Counted from the stretch's first letter, positions 43,269-62,869 are shown. The stretch is DNA of 64,000 bases from Micromonospora sp. NBC_01740 (GCF_035920365.1 NZ_CP109150.1:6076001-6140000); one strand, 5' to 3'. Notes: generated by a model from the sequence alone, not told the origin. A program made the numbers and translations.

Positions 43269-44273
43269 TCACCCCGGGGCCGCGCCGGCCGCCGCGAGCG
43301 CCGCGCGGTACGGCTCGGCCATCGCCACGGCGATCCTGCGGTCGCCGGTGAACGGTTCCCGGGCGTGCGCGGCGAGCATGTTGTCCACCACCAGGACGTC
43401 GTCGCGCTGCCAGTCGAAGCGTCGTTGGGCCGCCCGGTAGCAGTCCCGCAGGTGGGCCACCACGTCGTCGGGGATGCGCCCGCCGTCGCCGTAGTAGGTG
43501 TTCGTGGGCAGCTCGGTCTCGTCGAACAGTTCCCGCAGCCCGGCGCAGACCTCCTCGGCCAGCGTGGTCACGTGGAAGAAGGTCACGTGGTTGAACCAGA
43601 GCAGCTCACCGGTGCCGGGGTGCCGGTGCACGGCGTCGCGTCGGGCGCGGGTACGCAGCCCCGAGCCGGTCCACTCCACCTCGATGCCGCTGCGGGCGCA
43701 GTAGCGCGACACCTCGTCCCGGTCGTCGGTGTTGAACGCCCGCTGCCAGGGCACGCCGAAGCCCTCGTGGAAGTTGCGCACCACCAGCCAGCCCCGGGCG
43801 ACGAACTCGGCACACACCGCCGGGTCGATGCGCTGGCGCACCAGGCGGGTGTCGGCGAGCGGGGTGGCGCCCAGGGTGGCCGGCGTACGCAGGCAGTAGA
43901 AGTACAGCGCCATGGGCCAGTCGGCCTGGTAGGAGTTCTCGTTGTGCAGGAAGATCTCCTCGGCTGGCGGGAAGTCCGTCGAGGTGTAGACCCGCCCCTG
44001 GATGGTGCTGCGGGGCGACGAGCGCTCGGCGTAGTCCAGCGGCTCACCGGAGAGCGCCCGGACCACCCCCTCGAAGCCGGCCACCCCGCCGACGTCGAAC
44101 CCGCGCAGCAGGACGGCCCCGTGCTCACGCAGCCGGGCCCGGATCGCGGCCCGGTCGGCGGTCAGCCGCCCGTCGATCGGCTCCCCCGGCGCACCGGCGG
44201 TCAGGACGAACGGAAGCGGTTTCTCGGCCGGCCCGCGCGGCAGCGGCGGCACCGTCATCCGGGGCGTACTCAT
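43269..44273 (-). CDS. Fe(II)/2-oxoglutarate dioxygenase, TauD/SyrP-like
   Basis: This 334-residue protein of the TauD/clavaminate-synthase superfamily has iron ligands His110 and Glu112 in [13 protein letters not shown] and a distal His in [13 protein letters not shown] near 305. The 2-oxoglutarate-binding Arg is probably in the RIAVAM region that follows. SyrP relatives beta-hydroxylate an amino acid bound to a carrier domain. Here it is the first gene of the leftward NRPS operon, 94 bases before the dimodular NRPS gene, so carrier-bound hydroxylation of an amino acid is likely. Which residue is hydroxylated cannot be read from the sequence. Confidence 0.88.
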   Translation of the reverse strand: MSTPRMTVPPLPRGPAEKPLPFVLTAGAPGEPIDGRLTADRAAIRARLREHGAVLLRGFDVGGVAGFEGVVRALSGEPLDYAERSSPRSTIQGRVYTSTDFPPAEEIFLHNENSYQADWPMALYFYCLRTPATLGATPLADTRLVRQRIDPAVCAEFVARGWLVVRNFHEGFGVPWQRAFNTDDRDEVSRYCARSGIEVEWTGSGLRTRARRDAVHRHPGTGELLWFNHVTFFHVTTLAEEVCAGLRELFDETELPTNTYYGDGGRIPDDVVAHLRDCYRAAQRRFDWQRDDVLVVDNMLAAHAREPFTGDRRIAVAMAEPYRAALAAAGAAPG

Positions 44274-44448
44274 CGCTTCTCCTGTCGGCCTCTGGGCTGC
44301 CGGTCACGCGGCACGGCTCAGCCTCTCCGCTGAGGCACGGGTCAGAAAGAGAATCCCCGGCAAGGCTCGTACGCGTTTTTCTGCCAGTTCTTCTCTACGT
44401 ACGGCGATCGGCGTCCCGGCAGGGTGTGACCGGCAGTGGGATCAGTGT

Positions 44449-44464
44449 CGTGTCGTACGACACG
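44449..44464. promoter_or_regulatory. 16-bp perfect palindrome in the divergent NRPS promoter region
   Basis: CGTGTCGTACGACACG is a perfect palindrome 28 bases before the MbtH start codon. It lies within the 218-base gap (44274-44491) from which both arms of the NRPS cluster are transcribed, the only such divergent promoter in the cluster. A dimeric regulator bound here could control both arms. A weaker CTCAGC/GCTGAG repeat lies at 44317-44334. Confidence 0.6.
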
Positions 44465-44491
44465 GCTGCCCTTTCCCGAGGAGGAGCCGGC

Positions 44492-44710
44492 ATGTCCGAC
44501 GAGAACACCGATGAGCGCGCGTACCGGGTCGTGGTGAACGACGAGGAGCAGTACTCGATCTGGCTGGGCGATCGGGAGCTGCCGCTGGGGTGGCGCGCGG
44601 AGGGCACCGAGGGCACCCGCGAGGAGTGCCTGAAGCGGATCGACGAGGTGTGGACCGACATGCGCCCGCTCAGCCTGCGCCGGCGCATGGAGCAGGCGGC
44701 GGGCCGGTAG
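44492..44710 (+). CDS. MbtH-like NRPS accessory protein
   Basis: This 72-residue protein has the family signature [19 protein letters not shown], followed by [14 protein letters not shown]. MbtH proteins bind adenylation domains and are needed for their folding or activity. The usual Pro after the signature Trp is Leu here, a tolerated variation. GAGGAGGAG precedes ATG 44492. It is the first gene of the rightward arm and the only MbtH in the window, so it probably serves all eight adenylation domains. Confidence 0.95.
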   Translation: MSDENTDERAYRVVVNDEEQYSIWLGDRELPLGWRAEGTEGTREECLKRIDEVWTDMRPLSLRRRMEQAAGR

Positions 44711-44712
44711 TC

Positions 44713-46610
44713 GTGACCGCCATGGCGAAGCTGACCGCGGCCGACGGGCACCGGGTCCCGACAGGGTGGAACGACACCGAGGTCGCGTACCCGACCGACC
44801 CGTGCCTGCACGAGCTGTTCGAGGAGCAGGTACGGCGTACCCCGGACGCGATCGCCGTGGTGTCCGACGAGCGGACCGTCCGCTACGCGGAGCTGGACCG
44901 CGAGGCCGGCCGGCTCGCGCGCCGGCTGCGGGCGGCCGGGGTGCGCGCGGAGTCGGTGGTGGGGGTGTGTCTGCACCGGGGGGTCGACCTGGTGGTGGCG
45001 CTGCTGGGGGTGCTCAAGGCGGGCGGCGCCTACCTCCCGGTGGAACCGGACCAGCCGGCCGACCGGATCCGCTACCTGCTGACCGACTCGAAGGCGACGA
45101 CCGTCGTCACCGGCCCGGGCGTCGACCACGAGCCGCTGGCCGCCGCCACCGGCGCCCCGATCCGGGTCGACGACGACCACCGGGGGCTGCCGGACGGCGC
45201 CCCGGAGCCGGTCGTGGGTCCGGCCAACGCCGCCTACGTCATCTACACCTCCGGCTCCACCGGCCGCCCGAAGGGCGTGGTCGTGGAGCACCGCGCGATC
45301 GTCAACCGGGTGCGCTGGATGCCGGACGCCCTCGGCGCCGACGGCGGCGTGGTGCTCCAGAAGACGCCGTACGGCTTCGACGTCTCGGTGTGTGAGCTCT
45401 TCTCCCCGCTGACCACCGGGGCGACGCTGGTGACGGCCCGGCCCGGCGGGCACCGCGATCCGGCGTACCTGGCCCGGGTGGTGGCCGAACGGCAGGTCAC
45501 CTCGATCAGGTTCGTGCCGTCGATGCTGCGCGCGTTCCTGGACGTGCTGCCCGCCGGCCGGACCAGCCTGCCGTCGATCCGGCGGGTGCTGTGCAGCGGC
45601 GAGGCGCTCCCCGCCGACCTGGTGGCCGCGGCGCACGACCGGCTCGACTGCGAGGTGGTCAACCTCTACGGGCCGACCGAGGCGGCGGTCGAGGTGACCA
45701 GCACCCGCTGCCTGCCCGGCGAGGCGGTGACCATCGGCCGGCCGGTGGCCAACACCCGCACGTACATCGTGGACGACGAGCTGCGGCCGGTGCCGGTCGG
45801 TGAGCCCGGGGAGCTGGTGCTCGCCGGGATCCAGCTCGCCCGGGGCTATCTCGGCCGGCCGGGACTGACCGCCGCCTGCTTCGTCCCCGACCCGTTCGCC
45901 GACCGGCCCGGACAGCGCATGTACCGCACCGGCGACCGGGCCCGGTACCTGCCGGACGGCAGCATCGAGTACCTGGGCCGGCGGGACCACCAGGTGAAGA
46001 TCAGGGGCTTCCGGATCGAGCTGGGCGAGATCGAGGCGGTGCTCGGCCAGCATCCCGCCGTCCGCGCCGCCGTGGTGGACGTGCACCACGGCGCGGTCGG
46101 CGGCCCGCAGCTCGTCGCGTACCTGCTGCCGGCCGGAGCCGGGCCGGCCGACCACCGGGCGGTTCGCGCGTACCTGGCCGAGCGGGTGCCGGAGCACATG
46201 GTCCCGCAGAGCTGGGTGACGCTCGACGAACTGCCCCTGACCGGCAGCGGGAAGGTCGACCGTCGGCGGCTGCCGGAGCCCGCCCCGCCCGGCCCGGTCA
46301 CCGACGGACCGGCGGTGGCGCCGCGTACCCCCACGGAACGGGCGGTCGCCGAGGTGTGGGCCGAGGTGCTGGGCGTCGACCGCTGCGGGATTCACGACGA
46401 CTTCTTCGACCTCGGCGGTCACTCCCTGCTGGCCACCCAGGTCGTCGCGCTGCTGCACGAACGGTTCCCGGTCGACCTGCCGGTCAGCGCGGTCTTCGAG
46501 GCACCGACCGTGGCGGAGCTGGCGACGGTGCTCCAGCGGGCCGTCGAGGAACGGGTGGCGGGGATGTCCGAGTCCGAATTGGAGACGATGTTGGCGCAGG
46601 TGGGCAAGGA

Positions 46611-46614
<4 letters not shown>
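44713..46614 (+). CDS. NRPS A-T didomain protein, likely initiation module
   Basis: This 633-residue protein has an adenylation domain (20-520; YTSGSTGRPKG near 177, KTPYGFDVSVCELF near 217; pocket read as D V C R L S L V E) and a carrier domain (535-605, LGGHSLL near 567). It has no condensation domain. The C-terminal tail VEERVAGMSESELETMLAQ is docking-like. Glu at position 331 instead of the Asp of Ser-type pockets would suit a side-chain amine, so Dap is one guess among others. GTG 44713, two bases after MbtH, or ATG 44722 may be the start. Its stop overlaps the ATG of the next NRPS, so it most simply loads the first residue and passes it on. Confidence 0.9.
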
Positions 46615-53078
<6,464 letters not shown>

Positions 53079-53124
53079 CCGCGCGCGGGGGCACCGCTGG
53101 TCGCCGCCGGATCGGTGGCGACCG

Positions 53125-54402
53125 GTGAGCCGGGTCGACGCTCCGGTCGTCGGGGAGCGGATCCCGCCGCTGCACCGCAACCGGGACTTCCTGCTGCTGT
53201 GGAGCGGGTCGGCGGTCTCCATGCTCGGCTCGACCGCGTCGCTGGTGGCGTACCCGCTGCTGGTGCTGGCGCTGACCGGCTCGCCGGGGGCCGCCGGGCT
53301 GGCCGGTTTCGTGGCGCTGCTGCCGACGCTGCTGTTCCAGCTGCCGGCCGGGGCGCTGGTGGACCGGTGGGACCGCAGGCGGGTGATGATCTGGTGCGAC
53401 GTGCTGCGGGCCCTGGGGGTGGGCAGCATCGTGGCGGCGATCGCCGTCGACGAGCTGCACCTGTGGCACGTGCTGGCCGTCGGTTTCGTCGAGGGGACGC
53501 TGTCGGTCGGGTACGAGCTGGCGGCCGGCGCGGCGATCCCGAACGTGGTGCACCCGAGCCAGGTGACCACGGCGCTGTCGCGCAACGAGGCCCGGGAGCG
53601 GGCCGCGGTGATGGCCGGCACCCCGCTCGGCGGGGCGCTGTTCGGGCTGGGGCGGATCTGGCCGTTCGTACTGGACACCGTCTCCTACCTGGTCTCCCTG
53701 CTGACGCTGCTGTTCATCCGCCGCGACTTCCAGGCCGCGCCGGCCGACGCTACCGCCCCCGACACCCGTCCCGGGAAGCTGGCCGCCGAACTCACGCACG
53801 GGCTGCGGTGGTTGTGGGGGCAGCCGTTCCTGCGCACGGCCACCCTGCTGGTCGCCGGCAGCAACCTGCTGTTCCGCGTCCTGTTTCTGATCATCATCGT
53901 GGCGTTCGAGGCCGCCGGTGCGGCCCCGGCCGCCATCGGCCTGCTGCTCGGTGTGGCCGGCACCAGCGGGGTGCTCGGCTCACTGGTGGCGACGTGGTGC
54001 GCCGGGCGGTTCCCGATGCGCGCGATCGTCATCGCCGCGAACTGGGTGTGGGCGCTGATGACCTGCGTCATCGCCCTCACCGACGACCGCTACCTGATCG
54101 GCGCCGCGTACGCCCTGATGTGGTTCGTGGGGCCGATCTGGAACGTGGCGGTCGCCGGGTACCAGATGGCCATCACCCCCGACCGCATCCAGGGCCGGGT
54201 GCTCAGCGCGGTCAGCCTGCTGGCCAACGGCGCGGTCGCGCTCGGTTCCCTGGTCGGCGGCTTCCTGCTGGAGTCGCTCGGGCCGGCACCCGCCGCGTGG
54301 TCGATGGCCGTCTGGATGGTCCTGCTCGCCGCCCTGGCGACGCTCAGCCGCTCGATACGTCGAGCGGGCTTTCTGCCGATCGAGCCCTCAAGGAGGAGCT
54401 GA
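53125..54402 (+). CDS. MFS exporter, EntS-like
   Basis: This 425-residue membrane protein has about 12 hydrophobic segments. The motif [14 protein letters not shown] near residue 77 fits the DRxxRR loop of MFS carriers. The start [20 protein letters not shown] is typical of the EntS-type exporter group found in siderophore and NRPS clusters. It probably exports the peptide product. I used GTG 53125; an earlier in-frame start at 53068 would overlap the NRPS gene and add an Arg-rich segment. The panD ribosome site lies inside the last codons of this gene. Confidence 0.88.
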   Translation: MSRVDAPVVGERIPPLHRNRDFLLLWSGSAVSMLGSTASLVAYPLLVLALTGSPGAAGLAGFVALLPTLLFQLPAGALVDRWDRRRVMIWCDVLRALGVGSIVAAIAVDELHLWHVLAVGFVEGTLSVGYELAAGAAIPNVVHPSQVTTALSRNEARERAAVMAGTPLGGALFGLGRIWPFVLDTVSYLVSLLTLLFIRRDFQAAPADATAPDTRPGKLAAELTHGLRWLWGQPFLRTATLLVAGSNLLFRVLFLIIIVAFEAAGAAPAAIGLLLGVAGTSGVLGSLVATWCAGRFPMRAIVIAANWVWALMTCVIALTDDRYLIGAAYALMWFVGPIWNVAVAGYQMAITPDRIQGRVLSAVSLLANGAVALGSLVGGFLLESLGPAPAAWSMAVWMVLLAALATLSRSIRRAGFLPIEPSRRS

Positions 54403-54404
54403 AG

Positions 54405-54860
54405 GTGTTGCGCACCATACTCAAGTCGAAGATCCACCGCGCGGTGGTCACCCAGGCCGACCTGCACTACGTCGGCTCGCTGACCATCGACGAGGATCTG
54501 ATGGACGCCGCCGACCTGCTCGCCGGCGAGCAGGTGCACGTGGTGGACATCAACAACGGCGCCCGCCTGGAGACGTACGTCATCGCCGGCAGGCGCGGCA
54601 GCGGGGTCATCGGGATCAACGGGGCCGCCGCCCGGCTGATCCACCCCGGCGACCTGGTCATCATCATCAGCTACGCGGCGATGGCCGACCCGGACGCCAA
54701 GGGGTACTCGCCCCGGGTGGTGATGGTGGACGAGGCCAACCGGATGCTCGGCACCACCGACGACCCGGCCGAGGCGATCCCCGGCACCGCGACCGTTTCC
54801 GGTAACACCCTGCGGGCCGCTACGGATCCCCGTAGCGGGAGTGAACATGCGGGCCGATGA
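54405..54860 (+). CDS. panD: Aspartate 1-decarboxylase PanD
   Basis: This 151-residue pyruvoyl enzyme matches PanD from its first residues. [19 protein letters not shown] contains the self-cleavage site between Gly and Ser, and [21 protein letters not shown] with [11 protein letters not shown] completes the core. It decarboxylates aspartate to beta-alanine. GTG 54405 follows AGGAGG by eight bases. It sits between the exporter and sbnA in a tightly overlapping operon, so beta-alanine is probably a building block of the NRPS product, or CoA supply is boosted for carrier loading. The C-terminal 20 residues extend beyond the usual end and overlap the sbnA start region. Confidence 0.93.
   Translation: MLRTILKSKIHRAVVTQADLHYVGSLTIDEDLMDAADLLAGEQVHVVDINNGARLETYVIAGRRGSGVIGINGAAARLIHPGDLVIIISYAAMADPDAKGYSPRVVMVDEANRMLGTTDDPAEAIPGTATVSGNTLRAATDPRSGSEHAGR
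54817..54838 (+). promoter_or_regulatory. Hairpin overlapping the sbnA-like gene's ribosome site
   Basis: CCGCTACGG-ATCC-CCGTAGCGG forms a 9-bp perfect stem with a 4-base loop inside the 3' end of panD. Its right arm reaches into GGGAG, the ribosome site of the gene starting at 54847. Ribosomes translating panD would open it, so the downstream gene may be translationally coupled to panD. Confidence 0.5.
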
Positions 54861-55863
54861 GACCGACGTCGGCGGGGTGCTGACCACGATCGGCGGCTCC
54901 CCACTGGTCCGGCTCGACAAGCTCATGCCGGACGCCGCGTTCACCCTGTGGGCGAAGCTGGAGGCGCACAACCCGGGCGGCAGCATCAAGGACCGCTCGG
55001 CCTTGGGCATGCTCATCGACCGGCTGCGGACCGGGCAGCTGCAACCCGGCCGGTCGGTGGTGGTCGAGTCCAGTTCGGGCAATCTCGGCATCGGGCTGGC
55101 CCAGGTGTGCCGCTACTTCGGCATCCGGTTCATCTGCGTGGTGGACCCCCGCACGAACGCGCAGAACATCGCGGTCATGCGCGCGTTCGACGCCGAGGTG
55201 GAGGTGGTGACCCGCACCGACCCGGCCACGGGCGAGTACCTGCCGCAGCGCATCCGCCGGGTCCAGGAGCTGGTCGCGACCATCCCGAACGCCTGGTGGC
55301 CGGACCAGTACGGCAACCCGTTGAACCCCCGCGCCCACGAGACCACCATGCGGGAGATCGTCGAGGGGGTGCCCGCCCCGCTGGACTTCCTGTTCTGCGC
55401 GACCAGTTCCTGCGGCACACTGCGCGGCTGCGCCGACTACGCGCGCCGGCACGAGCTGGCGCTGACCATCGTCGCGGTGGACGCCGCGGGCAGCGCGATC
55501 TTCGGTGACCACCCCCCACGCAAGCGGCTCATCCCCGGCCACGGCGCGGGGGTCCGACCGAAGCTCTACCGGGACGGGCTGGCCGACAAGGTGATGCACG
55601 TCGACGACCTGGACTGTGTGGTCGGCTGCCGCCGGCTGGCCCGCCGGGAGGCCATCCTCGCCGGTGGCTCGTCCGGGGCGGTGGTGGCCGCCCTGGAGCA
55701 GTTGCGCGACCTGATCCCGGCCGGCGCGACCTGCGCGCTGATCTTTCCCGACCGGGGTGAGCGCTACCTGAACACGATCTACGACGACGACTGGGTGACC
55801 GGGCACTTCGGCGACGTCACCCACCTGTGGAGGGACCAAACCATGGACGTGCCGTCATGCTGA
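54847..55863 (+). CDS. sbnA: SbnA-like PLP synthase (O-phosphoserine + glutamate to ACEGA)
   Basis: This 338-residue fold-type II PLP enzyme of the cysteine synthase family has the PLP Lys in [11 protein letters not shown] near residue 46 and [14 protein letters not shown] near 78. It differs from cysteine synthase in the pattern shared with SbnA, for example [16 protein letters not shown] near 190. SbnA condenses O-phospho-serine with glutamate to N-(1-amino-1-carboxyl-2-ethyl)glutamate, the precursor of L-2,3-diaminopropionate. ATG 54847 has GGGAG five bases upstream and overlaps panD by 14 bases. The next gene encodes the SbnB partner and overlaps it by 7 bases. Confidence 0.9.
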   Translation: MRADETDVGGVLTTIGGSPLVRLDKLMPDAAFTLWAKLEAHNPGGSIKDRSALGMLIDRLRTGQLQPGRSVVVESSSGNLGIGLAQVCRYFGIRFICVVDPRTNAQNIAVMRAFDAEVEVVTRTDPATGEYLPQRIRRVQELVATIPNAWWPDQYGNPLNPRAHETTMREIVEGVPAPLDFLFCATSSCGTLRGCADYARRHELALTIVAVDAAGSAIFGDHPPRKRLIPGHGAGVRPKLYRDGLADKVMHVDDLDCVVGCRRLARREAILAGGSSGAVVAALEQLRDLIPAGATCALIFPDRGERYLNTIYDDDWVTGHFGDVTHLWRDQTMDVPSC

Positions 55864-56847
55864 TCGTGTCCGCCGGCGAGGTCCGGCAGATCCTGGCCGA
55901 CCGGGAGGACGCCGTCCTGGACGCGGTCCGCCGCGCCTACGTCCTGCACGCGCGGGGGCGTACGGTGCTGCCGCACTCGGTGTTCCTGCGGTTCCCGGAG
56001 GACGCCCGCAACCGGATCATCGGGCTGCCCGCGTACCTGGGCGATGATTCCCCGGTCGCCGGCATGAAGTGGATCTCGTCGTTCCCCGGCAACGTCGACC
56101 GGGGGCTGGCCCGCGCCTCCGCCGCGATCGTCGTGAACTCGATGACCGACGGCCACCCGGTCGCGCTGATCGAGGGCTCCACGATCTCCGCCCGGCGGAC
56201 GGCCGCCAGCGCCGCCCTGGCCGCCGGCGCCCTCGCCCCGCCCGCCGGCGGCGTCTCCCTGATCGGCTGCGGCGTGATCAACTTCGAGGTGCTGCGGTTC
56301 CTCCGCGCGGCGCTGCCCGGCCTGACGGAGGTGACCGTCTTCGACCTGGACGCCGGGCGGGCCGCCGCGTTCGCCCGGCGCTGCGCGCGGTGGGACCTGA
56401 AGGTGCGCGTCGCGGGCGGCGTCGAGGAGGCGCTCGGCGCCCACCCGCTGGTCTGCCTGGCCACGACGGCGGGCGTTCCGCACCTGGGGCTGGCGCACTG
56501 CCGGCCCGGGACACTCGTGCTGCACCTGTCGCTGCGGGACATCTTCCCGGCGGACGTCCGCCGCGCGGTCAACGTCGTCGACGACGCCGACCACGTCTGC
56601 CGGGCGGCCACCTCGCTGCACCTGGCGGAGCAGGAGACCGGCAACCGCGACTTCATCGCCGCCGGCATCGGCGAGATCCTGGACCGGGCCGGCTGGCGGC
56701 ACGACCCGGAACGGGTCACCGTCTACTCGCCGTTCGGCCTGGGCGTGCTCGACCTCGCCGTGGCCGAGCTGGTGCGGCGGGCCGCGGAACGCGACGGCGT
56801 CGGCACCCGCCTGCCCGACTTCCTGACCATCGCGCCGGAGGACCCGG

Positions 56848-56858
<11 letters not shown>
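55857..56858 (+). CDS. sbnB: SbnB-like dehydrogenase forming L-2,3-diaminopropionate
   Basis: This 333-residue member of the ornithine cyclodeaminase/mu-crystallin family has MKWISSFPGN near 70, TISARRTAASAALAA near 110, and the NAD-binding loop SLIGCGVINFEVLRF near 138. SbnB oxidatively cleaves the SbnA product to Dap, 2-oxoglutarate and NADH. Together the pair commits the cluster to Dap supply, as in staphyloferrin B and viomycin biosynthesis. It overlaps the SbnA gene and the following A-T-C gene (by 11 bases), so it is translated as part of the same operon; a GTG 30 bases earlier is an alternative start. Confidence 0.9.
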
Positions 56859-60015
<3,157 letters not shown>

Positions 60016-60079
60016 GCGAGCGACGAGCCGTTCCTAGCCTGGGTCGGTAGGTCACCACCACACGGCCCAGGAGACGATC

Positions 60080-60289
60080 ATGAGGAACGCGTCGAAGCCC
60101 GTACTCACCGCCCAGCAGCTCCGGGTGCTCGAACTCGTCGCCGAGGGGTACGACAACGCGGGGATCGCGCGGGAACTGCGCTGCTCACCACACAGCGTGA
60201 AGAACATGATCTACGACCTCATGGCCCGGTTGCAGGTCTCCAACCGGGTCCACGCGACCGCGTACGCCATCCGGCACGGGCTGATCTGA
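60080..60289 (+). CDS. Stand-alone LuxR-type HTH protein, 69 residues
   Basis: The whole protein is one GerE/LuxR helix-turn-helix: LTAQQLRVLELVAEGYDNAGIA with a recognition helix SPHSVKNMIYDLMARL, ending VSNRVHATAYAIRHGLI. There is no sensor or receiver domain. CAGGAGA precedes ATG 60080. It is separated from the A-T-C gene by 64 bases that may carry its own promoter. It is convergent with another LuxR-type gene whose last 17 residues resemble its own. Small LuxR proteins of this kind often control the adjacent biosynthetic cluster. Confidence 0.85.
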   Translation: MRNASKPVLTAQQLRVLELVAEGYDNAGIARELRCSPHSVKNMIYDLMARLQVSNRVHATAYAIRHGLI

Positions 60290-60310
60290 CCCGGCGCGTC
60301 CGGCTCAGAT
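60284..60310. terminator. Hairpin shared by two convergent regulator genes, containing both stop codons
   Basis: ATCTGA (60284-60289) pairs with TCAGAT (60305-60310), with an inner CCGG/CCGG stem. The two TGA stop codons of the convergent LuxR-type genes are the ends of the two arms, so one small hairpin can end both transcripts. Confidence 0.5.
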
Positions 60311-60901
60311 GAGCCCCTCGCGCAGGGCGCACGCCACGGCGTGCGCCCTGTTGCGCACCTGCCACCGGTGGGTGATCGTGTGCACGATGCCCGTCACGGT
60401 GCGGACCGAGTAGGCCAGCGAGCGGGCGATCTCCTCGGTCTCGTGCCCGTCGGCGAGCATGAGCAGCACCGCCCGCTCCCGCTTGGTGAGCTGCCGGGCC
60501 GCCGGCCGTTCCGGGGCCCGCTCGTCGGCCCGGGTCAGCAGGTCCCCCAGCAGGTCCGACGGCACGGTGAAGCTGCCTCCGGCCGTCGCCCGGATCGCCG
60601 GACGCAGCCGGTCCGGGCGGACCTCACAACGGCGCAGCAGCCCGCCGGCACCCGCCGCCACGGCCTCGACCACGTCCGACTCCCGCAACGTGTCGGCCAC
60701 CAGCAGCACCCGCCGGCCGGCGCGGGACAGCGAGCGCAGCAGGACCAGCACCGCGTCGCCGACCTCGTCGGTCACCACCAGCACCACGTCCGGCCGGTCG
60801 ACCACCACGGTCAGCTCCGGGCACACCCGCACCATCTCGTCGACACCGACCCGTACCGCCGGGTCGGCGGCGATGACCTGCACCCGTACCTGCTCGTCCA
60901 T
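60305..60901 (-). CDS. LuxR-type regulator with degenerate receiver-like N-terminus
   Basis: In this 198-residue protein, residues 1-110 follow the alpha/beta order of a response-regulator receiver (VRVQVIAADPAVRVGVDEMVRVCP, then PDVVLVVTDEV). The phosphorylatable Asp expected after the third strand is missing, so it is probably not phosphorylated in the usual way. Residues 130-198 are a LuxR HTH (LTKRERAVLLMLADGHETEEIA, then a recognition helix SVRTVTGIVHTITHRW). ATG 60901 follows GGAG by about nine bases; the longer frame upstream is less likely. It likely regulates the NRPS cluster together with the convergent 69-residue LuxR protein. Confidence 0.82.
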   Translation of the reverse strand: MDEQVRVQVIAADPAVRVGVDEMVRVCPELTVVVDRPDVVLVVTDEVGDAVLVLLRSLSRAGRRVLLVADTLRESDVVEAVAAGAGGLLRRCEVRPDRLRPAIRATAGGSFTVPSDLLGDLLTRADERAPERPAARQLTKRERAVLLMLADGHETEEIARSLAYSVRTVTGIVHTITHRWQVRNRAHAVACALREGLI

Positions 60902-61114
60902 GCGCACCACTCCAGGAAACTCGTCGCTGACGGACGGCAACGAGAATGTCACCGCGCCTGCGGCGACCGGTACGGGGAACGGCCCCCATATTCTCGGCAT
61001 CCCCGGACAGCTTCCGCACCCGGCCGCGCGCTACGTCGCGATCAGGCTCTTTCCCGATGCCCTATGACGAGCAGGTGGGAGGGATCCGCCGTAGGCATCA
61101 TCGACACTGCCGTG

Positions 61115-62074
61115 TCACGTGCGCTTGCGGATCTCGTCCGCGGCCTGCGGGACGATCTTGAACAGGTCGCCCACCACACCGAAGTCGGCCAGCTCGAAGA
61201 TCGGCGCCTCGCCGTCCTTGTTGACCGCGACGATCGTCTTCGAGGTCTGCATACCCGCCCGGTGCTGAATCGCACCCGAGATACCGAGCGCCACGTAGAG
61301 CTGCGGGGACACCGTCTTGCCGGTCTGACCCACCTGGAACTGGTGCGGGTAGTAACCGGAGTCCACAGCCGCGCGCGACGCCCCCACGGCGCCGCCGAGC
61401 AGGTCGGCCAACTCCTCGACCAGCTTGAAGTTGTCGGCGTTACCCACACCACGACCACCGGAGACCACCACACCGGCCTCGGTCAGCTCCGGACGCGAAC
61501 CCTTCTGCTCGGCCACCCGCTCGACGACCCTGGCCAGCTTGTCGGTGTCCGTCACCGCGACGGTGAGCTGCTCGACGGCCGGGGTGGCCGCCGCCGGGAC
61601 CGGGTTCACCGAGTTCGGCCGGACCGTCACCAGCGGCAGACCACGGGTCACCTTCGACTTCACGATCGTGGAACCGGCGAACGCCACCTGCGTCGCGGTG
61701 CCGTCCGCGGCCAGGGCGACCACGTCGGTCAGGATGCCGTTGCCCAACTTCACCGCCAGCCGGGCAGCGATCTCCTTGCCCTCCTGCGACGACGCCAACA
61801 GCACCGCCGCCGGCTGCACGCGCGAGACCAGCTCGGCCACCACGGTCGCCTTCGGGGCCACCAGGTAGCCGTCGATCTCCTCGCTCTCGGCCGCGTAGAT
61901 CTTCTCCGCGCCGTACTCACCCAACTTGGCGCTCAACGCCTCAGCAGCACCGGGGCCACCGAGCACGACCGCGCTCGCCGTGCCCAACTCGCGGGCCAGG
62001 GTGAGCATCTCCAGGGTGACCTTCTTGACGCCGAACTCCCGAGTGGCTTCGACGACGACCAGAACCTCAGACAT
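61115..62074 (-). CDS. etfA: Electron transfer flavoprotein alpha subunit
   Basis: This 319-residue protein has the N-terminal alpha/beta domain MSEVLVVVEATREFGVKK and the C-terminal FAD-binding domain with VVSGGRGVGNADNFKLVEELADLLGGAVGASRAAVDSGY near residues 206-246 and QVGQTGKTVSPQLYVALGISGAIQH near 257. It accepts electrons from acyl-CoA dehydrogenases and passes them to the respiratory chain. Only 12 bases separate it from the beta subunit gene upstream, and enoyl-CoA hydratase and acyl-CoA dehydrogenase genes precede them on the same strand, which fits acyl-CoA oxidation. Confidence 0.95.
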   Translation of the reverse strand: MSEVLVVVEATREFGVKKVTLEMLTLARELGTASAVVLGGPGAAEALSAKLGEYGAEKIYAAESEEIDGYLVAPKATVVAELVSRVQPAAVLLASSQEGKEIAARLAVKLGNGILTDVVALAADGTATQVAFAGSTIVKSKVTRGLPLVTVRPNSVNPVPAAATPAVEQLTVAVTDTDKLARVVERVAEQKGSRPELTEAGVVVSGGRGVGNADNFKLVEELADLLGGAVGASRAAVDSGYYPHQFQVGQTGKTVSPQLYVALGISGAIQHRAGMQTSKTIVAVNKDGEAPIFELADFGVVGDLFKIVPQAADEIRKRT

Positions 62075-62086
62075 GACCCCAACCCC

Positions 62087-62866
62087 TCACACGAACTTCT
62101 CGGTGGCGAGGAACTCGACCAGCTTCACGCCGCCGTCGCCCTCGTCGGTGACCTTCGCCCCACCGGAACGCGGCGGACGCTTCGAATGCTCCAACACCGC
62201 GCTGGTCGCACCCTCGAAACCCACCTCCGCCGCAGCCACCCCGAGATCGGCCAGGGAGAGCGTCTGCACCGGCTTCTTCTTCGCCGCCATGATGCCCTTG
62301 AAGGACGGGTAGCGCGGCTCGTTGATGGTGTCCCACACGGACACCACGGCGGGCGCGGTGGCGGTGACCACCTCGTAGCCCTCCTCGGTCTGCCGCTCCA
62401 CCGTCAACGTCGCACCGTCCACGGTGAGCTTGCGGGCGCCGGTCAACGCCGCGATGCCCAACCGCTCGGCGAGCATGTGCGGCAGGACCTGCACCCGGCC
62501 GTCGGTCGACTCGCTGCCACACAACACCAGATCGGCGTTCAACTGACCGAGCGCGGCAGCGAGGACCTTCGACGTCGCCACGGCGCAGGACCCGTGCAGG
62601 GCGTCGTCCACCACGTGCACCGCCTTGTCCGGACCCATGGACAGCGCCTTACGGATCGACTCGGTCGCCCGGTCCGGACCCATCGTCAGAACCGTCACCT
62701 CGCCCCCGTGCGCCTCCTTGATCTTCAACGCCTCCTCGATGGCGTACTCGTCCATCTCGTTGATCACGTTGTTCGCCGAACCGCGGTCGACGGTGTTGTC
62801 GTCAGCACGCAGGCTGCGGTCCGCGCCCGAATCGGGCACCTGCTTGACGAGTACGACGATGTTCAT
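62087..62866 (-). CDS. etfB: Electron transfer flavoprotein beta subunit
   Basis: This 259-residue protein starts MNIVVLVKQVPDSGADRSL. The AMP-binding and recognition regions follow (DEYAIEEALKIKE near 40, LTMGPDRATESIRKALSMG near 58). The recognition loop that contacts dehydrogenases is present around 190. It pairs with the alpha subunit encoded directly downstream. The enoyl-CoA hydratase gene ends three bases upstream of its start codon, so the set is one operon. Confidence 0.95.
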   Translation of the reverse strand: MNIVVLVKQVPDSGADRSLRADDNTVDRGSANNVINEMDEYAIEEALKIKEAHGGEVTVLTMGPDRATESIRKALSMGPDKAVHVVDDALHGSCAVATSKVLAAALGQLNADLVLCGSESTDGRVQVLPHMLAERLGIAALTGARKLTVDGATLTVERQTEEGYEVVTATAPAVVSVWDTINEPRYPSFKGIMAAKKKPVQTLSLADLGVAAAEVGFEGATSAVLEHSKRPPRSGGAKVTDEGDGGVKLVEFLATEKFV

Positions 62867-62869
62867 CGC

